Under the pieces are notes generated by a model that saw only the letters and a list, made by a program, of their open reading frames with translations, did no database searches and was not told the DNA's origin. Positions 1-13,400 of a stretch of DNA of 64,000 nucleotides are shown one piece after another. Each line of letters opens with the position of its first letter. Position 1 is the stretch's first letter. This DNA is from Phoronis australis (taxonomy: Eukaryota > Phoronida > Phoronidae), in the NCBI GenBank assembly GCA_002633005.1, contig NMRA01000559.1, positions 1-64,000 on the forward strand. The letters run 5' to 3'. The translations under genes were made by a program, and so were the position numbers.

Positions 1-803
1 ATCAGAGCTGGGTCACATATGGGCGACAAGGTGTGTCTTGCTGTTTAATTTAGTCACCAGGTGGCGGTCAGCCTGCGCCACGCCGGCAGTGCAGAGGACA
101 ATCTGCTGGAGAGGCCACCGCAAACACAATTGAATTTGCCTCAATCGAACAATACTTTTTATCTTCTTACCGGGTTCGAATATCTGTTTGATCCTTGTGA
201 GAAATGTTCCCACGGTTGCACAGTCACACATCTTTAGGAAGTTAACACAAGAGAGACAGTTTTTGGTAGTCGGCAAACGTGTAAGTGAACGTCAAAATAC
301 AATTAGCAATCGCCCTGCGACAGAAACAGGAGAACTAGGCTATATTTCATGAGTTGGTAACAGCTACAAGTTCACGTACACGCATGTTTGCGATAACCTT
401 TTGTCTATTTTCCCATGAACACTTAGCTTTTTCTCATAAATCACACTCCATTGCAAACTCTTTAGTTCATGTCTCAAGTGCATGGTCGGTGAAAAATAAA
501 AAATCACGCGTAAAAGTGTTTTTGTAATTCGGAGTAAGACTGCCTACCCTGATTAAACAATCGTTTTTGCTATTTCCAGGAGACCCTCGGGCTATGCGCA
601 GCCATGCGCACACATTCACGAAGAGCATCCGATATTTCACCAATTGGCTGTTTACGGGCGGGCTATCAACCCATCGCACCGCAGCCGAATGCCAACAAAT
701 AGTTGACGAATTTTACAACAGATTTGAAGACGACGTGGCTGCGGCGCCCGCAGACTTCGGCTTCACAAATGTTGGCGTATTCATTTCTTTCCGGAAAGTC
801 TAG
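1..803 (+). CDS. SABATH-family methyltransferase-like gene, copy 1, 3' end only
   Basis: Only the 3' end of this paralog is in the window. Exon bases 1-30 (QSWVTYGRQ, running in from the left edge) end at the GT donor at 31. An intron spans 31-579, and the terminal exon is 580-803, ending in TAG. The terminal exon matches 51548-51771 over 224 nt with three substitutions: Arg/Gln, Thr/Met and one silent. No frame damage is visible, so this copy may be functional, but most of the gene lies to the left. The intron aligns with 51019-51547 but has clear indels. This is the upstream member of a same-strand tandem pair. Confidence 0.85.
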
Positions 804-2792
804 ACACTAATACGTTGCTTTAGACACAATGTATTTGGAACATGGGACTGGCGACCTTTTGTTACAGAATAATCCACAAGTTTAACTTGAATGAAATGAA
901 CTGTATACTAACCTTTTAATCCTTAAAAACTATTAAAATAGTTATTTCTAATAGCCTACTTCTCAATTGTTGTATTGAGATAGTTGTGTTACGGAAGTTT
1001 GTACATTTTGTGTGTTATACGGTAAGCTAACAGATGCCCCTGCGAACAGTGTAGAATATTAGCTTCACTTTATTGTCCTAGCTAGTTCAAGCCTTTAAGA
1101 CTGGTGGGTTTGTAAGCTGGAAGTCGTCATCGATAGTCACTCAGATGCTGTTGCCAAGTGACCCAACAGAACTGGCGCAGTCAATTGAGCGCAACCAATG
1201 AGGGAAGTGTCTTTAAACGAGATTAGAAAAATAATATGAAATCTTATTGGGGCATACAACTTGATGTGTATATTCCTAGCTTTTCTCTAGAACTAATTAC
1301 ACGAGCATGAATGAAAGGTTGTTTATTTTTTATTACCAATACTCAAACAATTGGTCAGAGAAAAGGAAGCAGGTTACGATGGAGTGCCACAGTTTTTGGG
1401 AGAACAGGATATCTAACTTAAATCTGCACTTCGCCCAATTTTGCTGACTAAAAACGAAAATCGAAGGAAGTATTTTACTATCACAAAATCGGTCTCGCAA
1501 TATTCCTCAACGTGGAAGGATTCTGTTTACAGTAGCATCTCAAGTTACTGGCAATGTGAATATGCGACACTTTATAATTCGCTGGCTTGGCCTAATAAGT
1601 TTCAGAAGCGTTTTCTCTAGTCGATGATGGTTTCTATGTTCTTTTTGGAAACGGAAATGAAATCCTATCGCGGTAAGGAATACCGCGAGATCGATTTTAT
1701 GGGAGTAAAACACTTTCGTTTTGAGCCTGTTAAACAGGGCGATACGCAATTGTAACTTGCCACTCCGTTCCAGATGGTTAGCACTTTCCCAAGGACATTA
1801 GTCCAAGAACATATACTTCTTCATGTCGTAGCTCAGCTAAAATCAAAATAGAACTAACCCAATTGAAAATATAATATGCAGGGCATTGCTTTTTGCTGCC
1901 ATATATTTCTCCGTCAATGACGGCAAGGCGAGAGACAGAGCAGCTATTGCTGCCAAGAGTATGACCACCGTGTTGGTTGTCTATTGAGACTGACAATACA
2001 TCACCAAAGTCTGGCGTCTTGATACCTCTTAGAAAACCGCTCAGCCATTATTATTTCCACGTTTTGCTTTCGAAAAATCTATCATTTGAAATAATTTCTG
2101 TTGCCAAGTTACCACAAAACACAACACTGAATAGCTCCACACATACAATGTTTAGGACAAGACTGCATTGAAATTGGGGCAAGAATGTATGCAGACATTT
2201 TAATTAATTTTTAATGAGTCATAACTTGTCTGTATAGGTCTTTTCTCACCGTTCCATCAAAGCAAATAATGAAAGCTACTTCTAAAGCAAATGTCCAACA
2301 GGGCTGCAAATCCCACTTACATATCCAGAATTACCATCGCCAGTCTCAGAGAGATGTCACAGAACTCACGTTGACTCAGTTAAAGCCACGAATTGCGAGC
2401 AACTCTGATTTAAACCATGTACGCGACTAGGGATACGGCACTATTTTCAGAATGCTCTTTTGTTGCTGGGTATGCAGGAAGAACGGCTAGTTTCCATTTG
2501 TTGATTCTAGAAAACAACAAAACCCCGGTCAGTCAGAAATAACACGGCCACTATCTCACGGATTTCAAATTTACTCGTGTCTCACTTCAGAGGCCCGCTC
2601 TGTAGCGCAAAATACTCCTGCGGAAAAAAATAATGAGATCGCATGCTTCGCTTGTAATGCATGTTGACATCTAATAAAGATTTGTATTATCTTGTCGCAC
2701 TCTTATGGTACTACCAGCAATATGCAAACCGAAGTTCAGTTTTATCACATAGCCTTGCAAATTCTATTTCAAACTTTTCATTACATTTTAAA
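804..2792. repeat. 3' flank of SABATH-like copy 1, duplicated at 51772-54492
   Basis: The noncoding sequence after the stop codon stays alignable with the flank of copy 2 to about 2792/54492. Landmarks shared in order: AACATGGGACTGGCGACCTTTT, GGATTCTGTTT.CAGTAGCA, GTCCAACAGGGCTGCAAAT, GATACGGCACTATTTTCAGA and CAAACTTTTCATTACATTTT. Small indels occur throughout. No gene was seen inside it. Confidence 0.85.
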
Positions 2793-3535
2793 AGCGGCGT
2801 TACGATGAAGGACTCGCCACTTTGTAAGTGTATTTGCAACTTTTATAAATAACGAACAAACTGCTTCCATTCTGGGGTGCTTGATGCCAGGCCATCCACC
2901 CCGGCCCAGATTGAATGCTACGACATGTAGGTTTATGCATTGTGTTTACATTGTGTTTAGACAAGGGCGTGCTCATTCCTCATGGCAATATTGAATACAA
3001 GTGACTCAGGTTTACTGTGGCTTTTGTCAGTGATTATTGAGTGTCAATTTTGTGAATATTGACAACCACTTGGTTCAGTTGGTCGTGGCTCACATATGTC
3101 TGCGGCATTTCTCATGCAGGTGGGTCGAGTTCATACGGCCTCAAAATCGACGAAAGTTCCCGTGGGAAATCGAATACATTGTCCGATTCTTCATGTAGTT
3201 GAGTGTGATGCCCGCGTCCACTCTCTTCTCTGCATAATAATTGTCCAGTTCTCTCTCAAAATCGTCCTCGTCATGTTATCTGCTATGTTACGCCATTGCA
3301 ATTGGTTGTCAAGTGACCTAACGTCTTCCACCCATTACATCCTTTGGCGGGAAACTTGAAAATAACTATTTTTTCTTCAAAATTAAAAAATAGCCACTAT
3401 TTGGCATAAAATGTTCTTATTTAGTTCGATTTTATAATATTCATTTCATATAAGCTAACTGAAACCTCAAAAATTAAGAAAATGCATGGTGAGAACTCTT
3501 TAAAACTATCTCGACCACAACTACAATGGCGCATG
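2793..3535. other. Anonymous sequence between duplicated flank and decayed ORF
   Basis: Nothing recognisable was found on either strand. Only short chance reading frames are present, and no repeat was matched elsewhere in the window. Confidence 0.5.
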
Positions 3536-3540
3536 TACCC

Positions 3541-4256
3541 GAAAAGATAACAGTACCATAAGTTTCGTTACACGGTTACACAAGTGATGACAATTTCGTT
3601 GCCTCGATTGTTGAAGTAGTTGAAGAAGTAAAAACAGACGATGGTGAGAAGACAACAATGGAAATGTGAACAATGGAAACCACTCTTTATCACGTGACCT
3701 CTACGCAGAAGCAAAGTTCTTGTAACACTCGCAAATCAAAATATTCCTGCTTCAGTGTTTTTGAGAAACGTGTTAAGGCAGTGCTCGATTTAGCGATCTG
3801 TAGTCAAGACTATGAGGTCATGATGTCTGTCGAGAATCCAACAGAAACCACAGAAGGCAATCAGTATTATAAACCAGACTGCAAACAACTCGGGCAAGAC
3901 GATGATCAACCAGAAATGCTTGAGAATCATCTCTATGGCCTGAATCATTGAAAATACGGAACTTCCCCCACACCTGCGTTATAACGTCGGATGGTTGGAA
4001 GAATTTGTTAAAATGTACAAAAAGCGAGTCAGGAGATAACTCGACATTCCATTCTTCGGGGAAAATTTTGAATGGTTCAGTCCAGTTGAAACGGATGACG
4101 AACAGGCAGCCCAGCAGTTGCTGTTTTGCGAATTTGCGGCAGATTTCTGCAAAGATTGGGAAGTTTTTCCCGACTCATCGTGTGTATGATTACAATTTCA
4201 GTATGTCGCCGGAGCCATCCAACACTGATTACATTTCTTTCATTGTGTCACCCTAA
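3541..4256 (+). pseudogene. Decayed unrecognised reading frame
   Basis: A 92-codon open frame (3673-3951) is followed by protein-like sequence in another frame. The second part has RYNVGWLEEFVKMYKKRVRR, then a stop, then FGENFEWFSPVETDDEQAAQ and a further stop near 4188. The switch in frame, the stops and the acidic, low-repeat composition suggest a broken old coding sequence such as a processed or transposon-derived gene. I do not recognise the family. It sits downstream of the last sarcosine oxidase exon on the opposite strand. Confidence 0.35.
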
Positions 4257-4337
4257 AAATAAAACGAGTTTGCAACATTTTATTGGACTTTAAATGAAAT
4301 ACAAATTTCTTTGAAATACTGTTTAACTAATTGATGT

Positions 4338-4450
4338 TTACTTCTCAAACCGATCTATACGGAATGTGCTCATATCAAACGACGGCGCCTGACCCTTAAT
4401 CATCTCCAGGAGAAGTTTACCAACGACCGGAGCCAGTTTGAAGCCGTGAC
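4338..4450 (-). CDS. PIPOX-like exon 8 (terminal)
   Basis: The acceptor follows TTTCTATTGCAG; 36 residues then TAA at 4340-4338. It encodes [19 protein letters not shown], then FRIDRFEK. [16 protein letters not shown] is diagnostic for sarcosine/pipecolate oxidases. Confidence 0.92.
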
Positions 4451-7400
4451 CTGCAATAGAAATCAATCATGGCGTAGATTCATGCCAGAATTTTGTGCAG
4501 ACTAGCACGAGGAATACGACTTGAAAATATCAGCTAAGGGACGAAAAGTCAAATCTGCATATACCCCCGGGGCGTATTATTTGGAAGTGATGAATGCCCG
4601 CCCCGGTGTACCAATACTGTACTCCACGCGTAAGTTGAAACCAAGAGAAAATATTTACATTTATTGTCGGTGTATGATTCTCTCCCCCAAAATGAGTTTC
4701 TTTGCTTAAAAAATGGTTATGATTTGGTGTCCATTTCTAATGAGATTGGCGCAAGTATTACGACTCAACGATGCAAGTTCATCCCAAATGTACACCCTGG
4801 ATGTATCTGCGAAAATCCTTAGCCGGATACGCTCGCTAGTGGCTCAAGATGGGCCTGTATGCATTAAACCCCAGTAAGAATTCATCTCGTCTTGAGTCAT
4901 GGGCATGGCATTCACTTAAAGAATGTCGAGAACTGCTTCAAAATCACTGCGTTTGCTGCCAGAATTCACCATGTTGCAACTATCTGCTTCAGGACTGCAG
5001 GACACCATGGCCACACACAACCTTCTCGACATTAAATTCGACAATTGACTAGCAACATCGCGTGAGAATTCGAAGCATAGCACGAACTGGTCAGTTTTCG
5101 AGATAAGTCTCGACTAAGAGTTGGTGGTCTCAGTGAAACTCACAAGTAACAAGCCTTAGATAGTTTTATACCAGAACATATGTTTGTGGATCTCTCTCTT
5201 CATTTAGCCTGGTAACTTGATATGCCTTGTTCAAGCCAATTCTTTATTGCCAGTTTAAGAACTCTTTAAATGTGGTCAGGATTCAACTTTTGCTTATGGT
5301 GACTGGTGAAAATTTAAATAGCAGTTCAATACCTGAGAATCCTGTAGCAATCAAAATGTTTTTCCATTTGGGATGTCGGTCAATGAACGGGTTATGGTCC
5401 GGAGTATTCTGAAAAGAAAACAAACCAAGAAGGTATTACACGTTTTTTGTTCTTAAAATCTTAGTGTTAACCCAGAAAAAATGGTCCAGGAATGTTAAAA
5501 GCCGATTTTTTCCATTCTCGATTAATACTTACTCAAACTCTATCGGAAATTCTGGAGGCTACGTGATTTTTAAACTTATATGTTAAGTATGCAAATACAG
5601 GCTTTCATTCGTGGTGATATTCTGGCTTGTGCCCCCAGCGTGAGACTCGACCACGTGTTTCATTCCAGCTTCATATTCGACACCATACGACGTGACATTT
5701 TAATGAAAATGATTCAGTTTCTTTGCTCTGATAGACCTTCACGCTTGCTTTTTAGGTTTTCGTTCACCACGCAAGGGCGGATCCAGGATTTTGAGTTGGG
5801 GGGAGGGGGCAGGGCAGAGTATTGGCCAGGATTTTGCCCGTCATACATTCGTACCCCAGAACAGCCAAATGGAATCTGGGAGGATTTTAGGGGGGCATGG
5901 CCCCTCTCTAAATCCTCTCGTGGCACGAACTATGAACTTACCACGTAGAGGCATCGTTCAACCTTGGCGGGTGCCGTTGTATCCATTGTGGGGAAGTATC
6001 TCCGGATGGTTTCACCGAGACTCTCGATGTCTCNGCCAAAATCCAATTGGATCCTATAGGATTTACTATAGGGTTTCCTATAGGAAATCCTATAGAATTC
6101 CTATAGGAATCCAATAGGAAATCCTCCCGGCAGCTCGGCCGAGGACTGTCAGTCCCGTCGGCACTGTCTTCGGCAGCCTGCCTGGGGCCCGCCTACCTGC
6201 CGTCGCTCCCCGTCGGCGCTGCCTTCTGCAGCTGAGCTTGGCCGAGGCACGCCTACCTGCCGTCGGTCTCCATCGGCGCTACCTTCCTCAGCTTGGCCGC
6301 GGCCTGCCTACCTGCCGTCTGTCTCCATCGGCGCTGCCTTCCTCAGCTTGGCCGCGGCCCACCTACCTGCCGTCGATTTCCGTAGGCGCTGTCTTCGGCA
6401 GCTTGGCCGGGGCCTGCGTACTTGCCTTCGGTCCCCGTCGGCGCTGCCTTCGGCAACGTTCCCCGGCTTAGCCCGCCTACCTGCCGTCGGTCCCCGTCGG
6501 CGCGCTGCCTTCCGTCGGCATGCAGCTTGTCCGCGGCGCGACTACCTGGTGTCTGTCCTCGCCGTATGCGCTGCCTTTCGGCAGATTGGCCGCGGCCCGC
6601 CTACTTGTTTGCCGTTGGTCCCCGTCGGCGTTGCCTTCTGTAGCTCGGCCGAGGCCTGCCTCCTGTCGTCAGTCCCCGTCGGGGCTGCCTCCAGCATCTC
6701 GGCCGTGGCCCGCCTCATAGCTGTCGTAGGTCGCCGTCGTCGGTGTCCCCGGCAGCTCGGCCGAGGTCCGCCTCCTGCCGTCGGTCCCCGTCGGCGCTGC
6801 CTTCTACAGCTTGGCCGCGGCCCGCCTATGTTCCGTCGGTTCCTGTCGGCGCTGCTATCCGTCGGCCGCTTGTCCGCGGCCCGTCTACCTGCCGTCGGCC
6901 CCCGTCGGTGCTGCCTTTGGCACCTTGGCTGCGGCCCGCTTACCTGCCGTCGGTCCCCGTGGGCTCTGCCTTCGGCAGCTTGACTGCGGCCTTGGCTACG
7001 GCCCGCCTACCTAACTGCCTTCGGTCCTCGTCGGCGCTGCCGTCAATAGCTGGGCCGACTGAGACCTGCCTCCGGCTTCCGGCTCCTGTCCGCGCTTCAT
7101 ACGGCGGCTAGGCCGAGGCCCCCATATAAATATGAAGGTGTATGTAAGTGTGTGTTGGTGTGCGTGCGTACGTGCGTGCGTGCATGTGTGTGTGAGCGTG
7201 TGTGTGTGTGAGCGTGTGTGTGTGTGTGCTTGCTTGCGTGCGTGCGTGTGCACGTTGATATTATTGTCCAATTATTTCTACAATAATTCATAGTGCAATG
7301 TTCACCTGTTGTCCAAATGCCGTTTTTTGTTAATTCGATTTCTGAGCAGCACTGCTATCTGTAGTATTATACCTGTACCCGTGAAATTTAAGTGAAAAGC

Positions 7401-10400
7401 TTACATACTTTGTGTTGCTGGCAGCGTCAAAATCAATTGACATGTTATCTGATGTAGTCTTGTAATTTGCCATGCGACATAGCCATATTTTCCTGTTAGA
7501 CTTAAAAAACGGGACGTTTCATAGGTTTTTGCGGCACCTGAAATTTCCCATTGGACTAAAAAACAAAAAACGCCTACGGGTGCCACGTAAACAAATTCCG
7601 CGCATGCGCGGCGCAATCTCAGGAGAGCGAGATCGAAGTTGACATACCAGGGCTTGAGTTCTATGACTCGTAGTAAGACGACAGATAGGACACTATGATG
7701 ACTGCTCATTTTGAAGAGACATGAAACGCGAAAACTCGTAGAAATACCTTTTAAACAGATCGTGGCGAATCTACTTCTTGGGTAAGAGTTATTCACTTTG
7801 AATTTTGCAAGAGTTTCTAGAAAAAATCGTCAGATTCAATATTTTTGAAACACAGATGAAATATAAACTTTTTCATCCCAATAAAGTTTTCAAATTCTCC
7901 GCCCCTAATAATATATATGCGCGCATGAGCTCAAAGAACTACCTAGTAAGCATTTCCCAATTCCAAAATCGCCACGGTTTTGTTTACGTCAAACGTCATA
8001 TTTTCCATGTGAGGCAATGTACTACGCCTGTCTTGCCATACCAAATAAAGAGACGTGCTCTGTCTTGCAGAAGAAAAACTGGCTACGAAACGAGCAATTG
8101 ACAAGTCATTTTTTTGAAATTTGAAACCAAAGGAACAGTGCTTTGACATCGACAAAAAGTCAAAATCTTTTTGAACAGTAAAAATACTTGGTGAACAGTT
8201 TAACTTCTATTTCAGTGGCAGTGAACCACTTTGAATAATGCAATTTAGTCTGTTTTTCTCGTTCTATGCAACTTTAAAGGCGGCTTAAACACTTTCCGGT
8301 CAGACGTCTGCTGTCTCATGAAAATTCCGCGCGAACGCGGTGCGACTTGAGGGAGAGCGCGCTGTAACAAAATACGGAAATTACGGCAGAGTACTGTAAA
8401 ATTTAACAAATGTTGCGATTATTTGTTAAACGTAACACCAAAATGCATGTTCTTATCGCTGCTGTGAATGTGCCCTCGATCACAAAACGTGAGTTTTGAT
8501 GCAGAACACGACGTACCGTTAAATAAATAAATCTTCAATTGTCCACAGAATTGAATTTGGACGAACTAAAAATGCTCGTGATCACGCTCAAAAACTTGAG
8601 TAGACGGGCTATTATGAACTCAAACAATAAATACTATCCAGGTCCCCCAGTTCTTGCTAAACTTAATTACAGCAAAGCGGAGCGTTGACGGGTCTTCACC
8701 GCGTGCATCGCAAGGGGCAAATAGACAATAGGGCATGACTTTCTTCATGCGCCATAACGGCTACTTTACGAAATTTTTCTTCCATTTGATATTGCCGTGA
8801 TAAAAGTAAGGTTGACGTGTGGTCTACGGTGCGTGACCAAGATAAAAAACAAGCCTTTTAGTAGAATGTGGATACAGAGCACATTTAAAGTGGAACCTAC
8901 ACGCCAATTCCTTGTCTCTGTGATTGCGTGGTCAAATTAGTCTGAAACACAACATTTAGCGACGATGGGAATATTAAGTACGTTGAAAATTGCAAAACGT
9001 TCTTAAGAACGAGTTTTGTGTCGAGAATGATCCGCAGCAAATCACTCAACCGTGTCCAGTAAGTATCGTGACATGGTGTTGGGGAATAACATGATGTCCG
9101 TTATGTGAGCCTCAAATGTACTTTAATAGTGAAAAGGTCATATATTTGCAGATTTTTTTGTTTTCACATTTACAAGTTGTAAATGAATACAACTGCACTT
9201 AGTTTAGCGTAGATCATGATGTTCAAATACTATTGTCGTTTAGTTCTTGCTATACATTAGCATTGTTAGGAGCATGCAAATACAACTTTAAAGCTGGCGT
9301 TTACTAACCTTCATGTAATCGAAACCATCGTAGGTTGGCAAGCCATACATTTTGAAGTCCATCATACCCGCGTCAGCTGGAATCTCCTGGCGAGGCCAAG
9401 GACATATTTTGGTCATGATGAACGCGTGTGGGAAGGTGTTCTCCATGTCGGTTTCTTTCCAGTAACAAGAGCTTATATTAACTACCTGCAAAATATATTA
9501 CACCTCATTATGAATCAGTAGTCAGTTCAATCGAATGAATGAGTCCCGATATGACTATTACTGATGGCAACGAGGGTACGTGCATTCAGTAAGATTATGA
9601 CAAGTTCACGCAAGTTTCCGCGAGATGCCACGCATGAAACGGGACGCACGTGATTTCACTTATCTTTTACTCTCGTCACTCGAGTTACTGAACGCTCCCA
9701 TGGCTACTTATGTTACTTGGTAGGAAATCATCAAATACTTAAATTTGAATAACGTTCGTGAATCAAGTCACTAGACTTACAAAAATGTCACGCATATTTG
9801 CCAATTCTCGTTCTTGTCCTATGTCAACAGCCGTCTCCTGCATGCATTGGGGTAGTTACTCTTCCATACTTAGCGGTCAAACGTTGCGGCCATCAACAAC
9901 ATAGCGCTAACACTGGTGACCTGGCGTGCGTTCCGTAGACACAAGAGCCTCGCGAAAACGCAAAATCATACAAGTCTTCGCGAGATATCGCCATGTATTA
10001 CGAGCGAAGCTGGTGATCGAACGCGCGATGCTTGCGTGTACAGAACTCCGCCCAGTTCGCCAAAGGGTCAACCGATATCTGGCATCTTGAGGAACTCACA
10101 AAACCATAACGACGTTCTCCTTGAAACTGTAAAGTTTCCGTGTTACAACTACAAGGTGACAATGTTGCTGGCTTTGATGGAATTTTAGGCAGGATCACAA
10201 AAACAACTTTTGGTTTATACTCACCGCTACTCATACCGTTATGAAAATGGTATCAAATTATTCCTCAGTCAAACTGGAGATGGTTCCAGTTAGTTACTGC
10301 TTAATACCTGTCTCCAAGTTAGCTTGTGGGGTGAGTCATCTTATGTGACGAGCATAGTCTCAACAAAAGAGAAAGTGTCAGTTCTTTGCAAGACCAAAAC

Positions 10401-13400
10401 TTCTCAACGGAGTAAGGAACAAGGTGAGATCAATTTTAGCGCTAAGTTGTCTAAGTAAAAAATAGTTTCTTCGACGAAAGGCGGAGTTATTGTTGCTTTA
10501 ATAGTTCAAAGTTCAATCAGTTGCACACAAGATATTATTGCGCCTTTAGAGATTTAATTGTACAAGCTGGTAGTGTGAAGAATGCCGGGTGTAGAATATG
10601 GCGCAGTGTGTAAGAAAGTATTAATTGGACCAAACTGGAGCATAAAGAAGAATATACACTGTCATAACGCTCATATTTTCCTAACGATATACAAAGTGAA
10701 TTAGCAAACAGATTTTTGTGTCTGCTGTGTGTACAAATTGTGTTGAAGTGAAACGAACCTGCAGAGGGAGTGATACACCTAGTGGTTCCAGGAGTTTATT
10801 ACTCCAACCTCCTGTTGCCAAGACCACGTGGCGCGTTCTGTATGACGCTTTGGTGGTGTTGACAGTGATCACGTCACCTGGGATAATGTCAGCAACTGGC
10901 TCATCGTCTCGTATGTGGCCACCAAACTTAGTAAGCATATCCTATGACAAAGACCATAGTTCAGTGTTACCGCCCCTTTGCTACTCCTAATGCAAATAAT
11001 AGTAGCAAATGTAACAATTATTACAACTGCGGGCCATATTTCACCGGCCGTTACCTCAACTTCACACACACAAAAACACACACACGCACACACTCACGAG
11101 CACACACACGCGCACACGCACACTCAAACACACACACAAATTATACACATATACATAAACGGTACTTAGTATATTGTTGCATTTTCGGTTACTATTACAT
11201 TCGCAGTTGTTACGTTCAAACATACATGTACCTGTGAACAATGTTTGTGAGTGACTTGTCTAAGTCGATGCAACTGTGGCAATGGAAATGTTTCAGTAGC
11301 AATGCAATAATGCCTTCAATTTGAGAATAAATGTTTAGATACTTTTGTTTTGTGAAACTTTGTGCTTTAGATATTTGAGAGCAACCGTATTTTTCGTTTT
11401 CTTTCCAGTTAGAACAATATGGATTAAGGAATATTTGCAAAGTTACATCTTCCCACATACTTTCGAATTCTGTATTTGGTGCTCTTGAGGTTATGCAGGA
11501 ACCTAGAAACTGTGTCAAAATTTGGCTAACTTCGGAACATCATATCTCAAAAATGGCTGGTTGCATCCATATGAAACCTTCAGACACTATGCCTAGCGCA
11601 CTCTTTTCCAAAATCGTGTTTTGGAATCGTTTTTTTGATGTTTCATTTTCGTGCAACGGTAAAAAGTCAAAAATCTAACTATACAACCTTTTTACTTTCA
11701 GAAACTATACACTTTTATTGAGTTAAAATGTAGGTTGCAGATATTTGGCTAAATATTATACAGGCCCTACATAACCTTTATTCCAAAATTTGAGCCACCA
11801 GGGTTGCGTTCCGTAAACCCAAGACATTAGCTTGCACTCGTGGCGACGTATGTTCTCTTATGCAATGAAAACAGCGAATTTAATCCCACAATGCAGCACT
11901 CCAATATTGCAAACCAATAAAGTCGTAGGTGGATATTTTGTTCCTGGGCACACTAGAGAAACACGCACTCGCGTAATATGCGAGGTCTTGTGAGATCTTG
12001 CATTTCTCGCAAGAAACTGGGTCAACGGAACGCTCTCCAGTTCCACCAAACACTGACATTCTTTTGCACGTTGCGTTCGCATTAGCTATCAATTGTCATG
12101 AACAGAGGGACAACCTAGCCTTACTCTAGTCATCGGGTATGTATGTGTGGACGCTCCTAACATTTCAAGAACAACTATGTCACTGGACCTTTCTAGCTCC
12201 GCAACAAATGGGAGTTAAACAGAGGACGTAGACTTTGTCAATACGCCACCATACCTGATAACACTTTAAACATTCGTCAGCCTTCAGAGTTCCTCCCCCG
12301 ATATCTAGACAACCTTTGTAACCCTCCGGTACGCGAAAAGTTGGGTATCTCTTCGTTAGTTCCTCGTGACTGAACTCCGTGTACGGCAGACCGTATTTCT
12401 TAAACTCGGTAATAGATTGTTCGATGAATGGAAATGGTGGTTTGTCGATCAACAATAATCCAGTTTCTCTGAAGAAGTATGATAAGACAGATGGTGTGTA
12501 CAGCAATAACGAAGTTGGAGCAGTAAAATTTCAGAGATATGCTTTTGAATCAACCAGATTTTCATGGGGCGTGCAGATGAATAGCTGTCTATAAACCGTA
12601 TAGTTTTCTATCCAGCGCCACACTATCTACTTTGTTAGACCTGTCTAGGAACCAATATTGTTCCTAGGACCTGTTCACTCCCCCTGTCGTCAACATCCCT
12701 ACGTGACGCTTAAAATGGCGAGATTCACCTGTCTTAAGTAGGAATTTCCTGGCGGTGGCAGGCGTACACTTTCATGAAGTATTCAGTGTTTAAACGTGGC
12801 TATTTCGCGGACCTTCTTCGAAGGGGTATAATCTTGACGCTAGATAAGCAAAAATAGCCACATGCTACAGGCAGCCAGGAACTTAGACAGGCAGACAAGC
12901 TGACAAACAAGCAGAGAGGAATGCACGCAGACAGGAAACCACACAGACAAACAGATCAACAGAAATACGAGGGTTATTCAAAAAGGTCTCCGTCTCCCCC
13001 GAAAACTTTCTTCCATTGAATCCTACGAAATCAATTAAGCGGGGGGCATCTGCTGACAAGATGATGACTTCGGTTTCTGGGACAGCGAAGGAATAGTTCT
13101 GGTTGAACTCCTGTAAAAGGGGCTATTTTGGTTGGGAATTATTATACATCAGAGTTAAGGGAACCATAGAACTCTAGCCCTGGAATGCCAACTCCCGCGC
13201 GTGACCCATATATTCTATTATGAGTTTGCGACCCCGAGACTAACCGCGCTGTGCAACCTCAGCAGCGCGAGATCAGAAGTTGGCATTCTAGGCCTAGGCT
13301 TCTATGAGAGAAGTGAATGCGGCAATTAAAGAAAGAAGCCTAGGAAACTTCGAGCTGGAGTATGTGTAATCTTTCGAGACAATGATCCCGCCCACAGAAT

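Larger units (their letters stand above)
5310..9308. other. Intron interval lacking an expected PIPOX-like exon
   Basis: About 50 residues expected between YMK (exon 5) and NTPD (exon 7) have no visible counterpart here on the minus strand. The segment holds a MITE, an undetermined base at 6034, TCCTATAGGA repeats, a GC-rich minisatellite and a GT tract. The exon may have been lost from the assembly rather than from the genome. Confidence 0.6.

Noticed and set aside
567-579. ATG at 567 as the start of an independent 78-codon gene (likewise 51535)
   Set aside because: It lies in the polypyrimidine/acceptor region. The exon begins at 580 (51548), and the frame continues from an upstream exon.
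5714-5926. ORF beginning near [10 protein letters not shown], also seen at 43106-43363
   Set aside because: Both are translations of the same short inverted-repeat MITE and have no conserved coding frame.
6348-6983. 211-codon open frame rich in Arg, Pro and Ala
   Set aside because: It lies wholly within the 55-bp GC-rich minisatellite. Overlapping frames are equally open, which is expected of a GC-rich repeat rather than a gene.
10944-11237. His/Thr-rich ORFs over CA and GT tracts, also near 7011-7291 and 29916-30104
   Set aside because: They are products of dinucleotide microsatellites.
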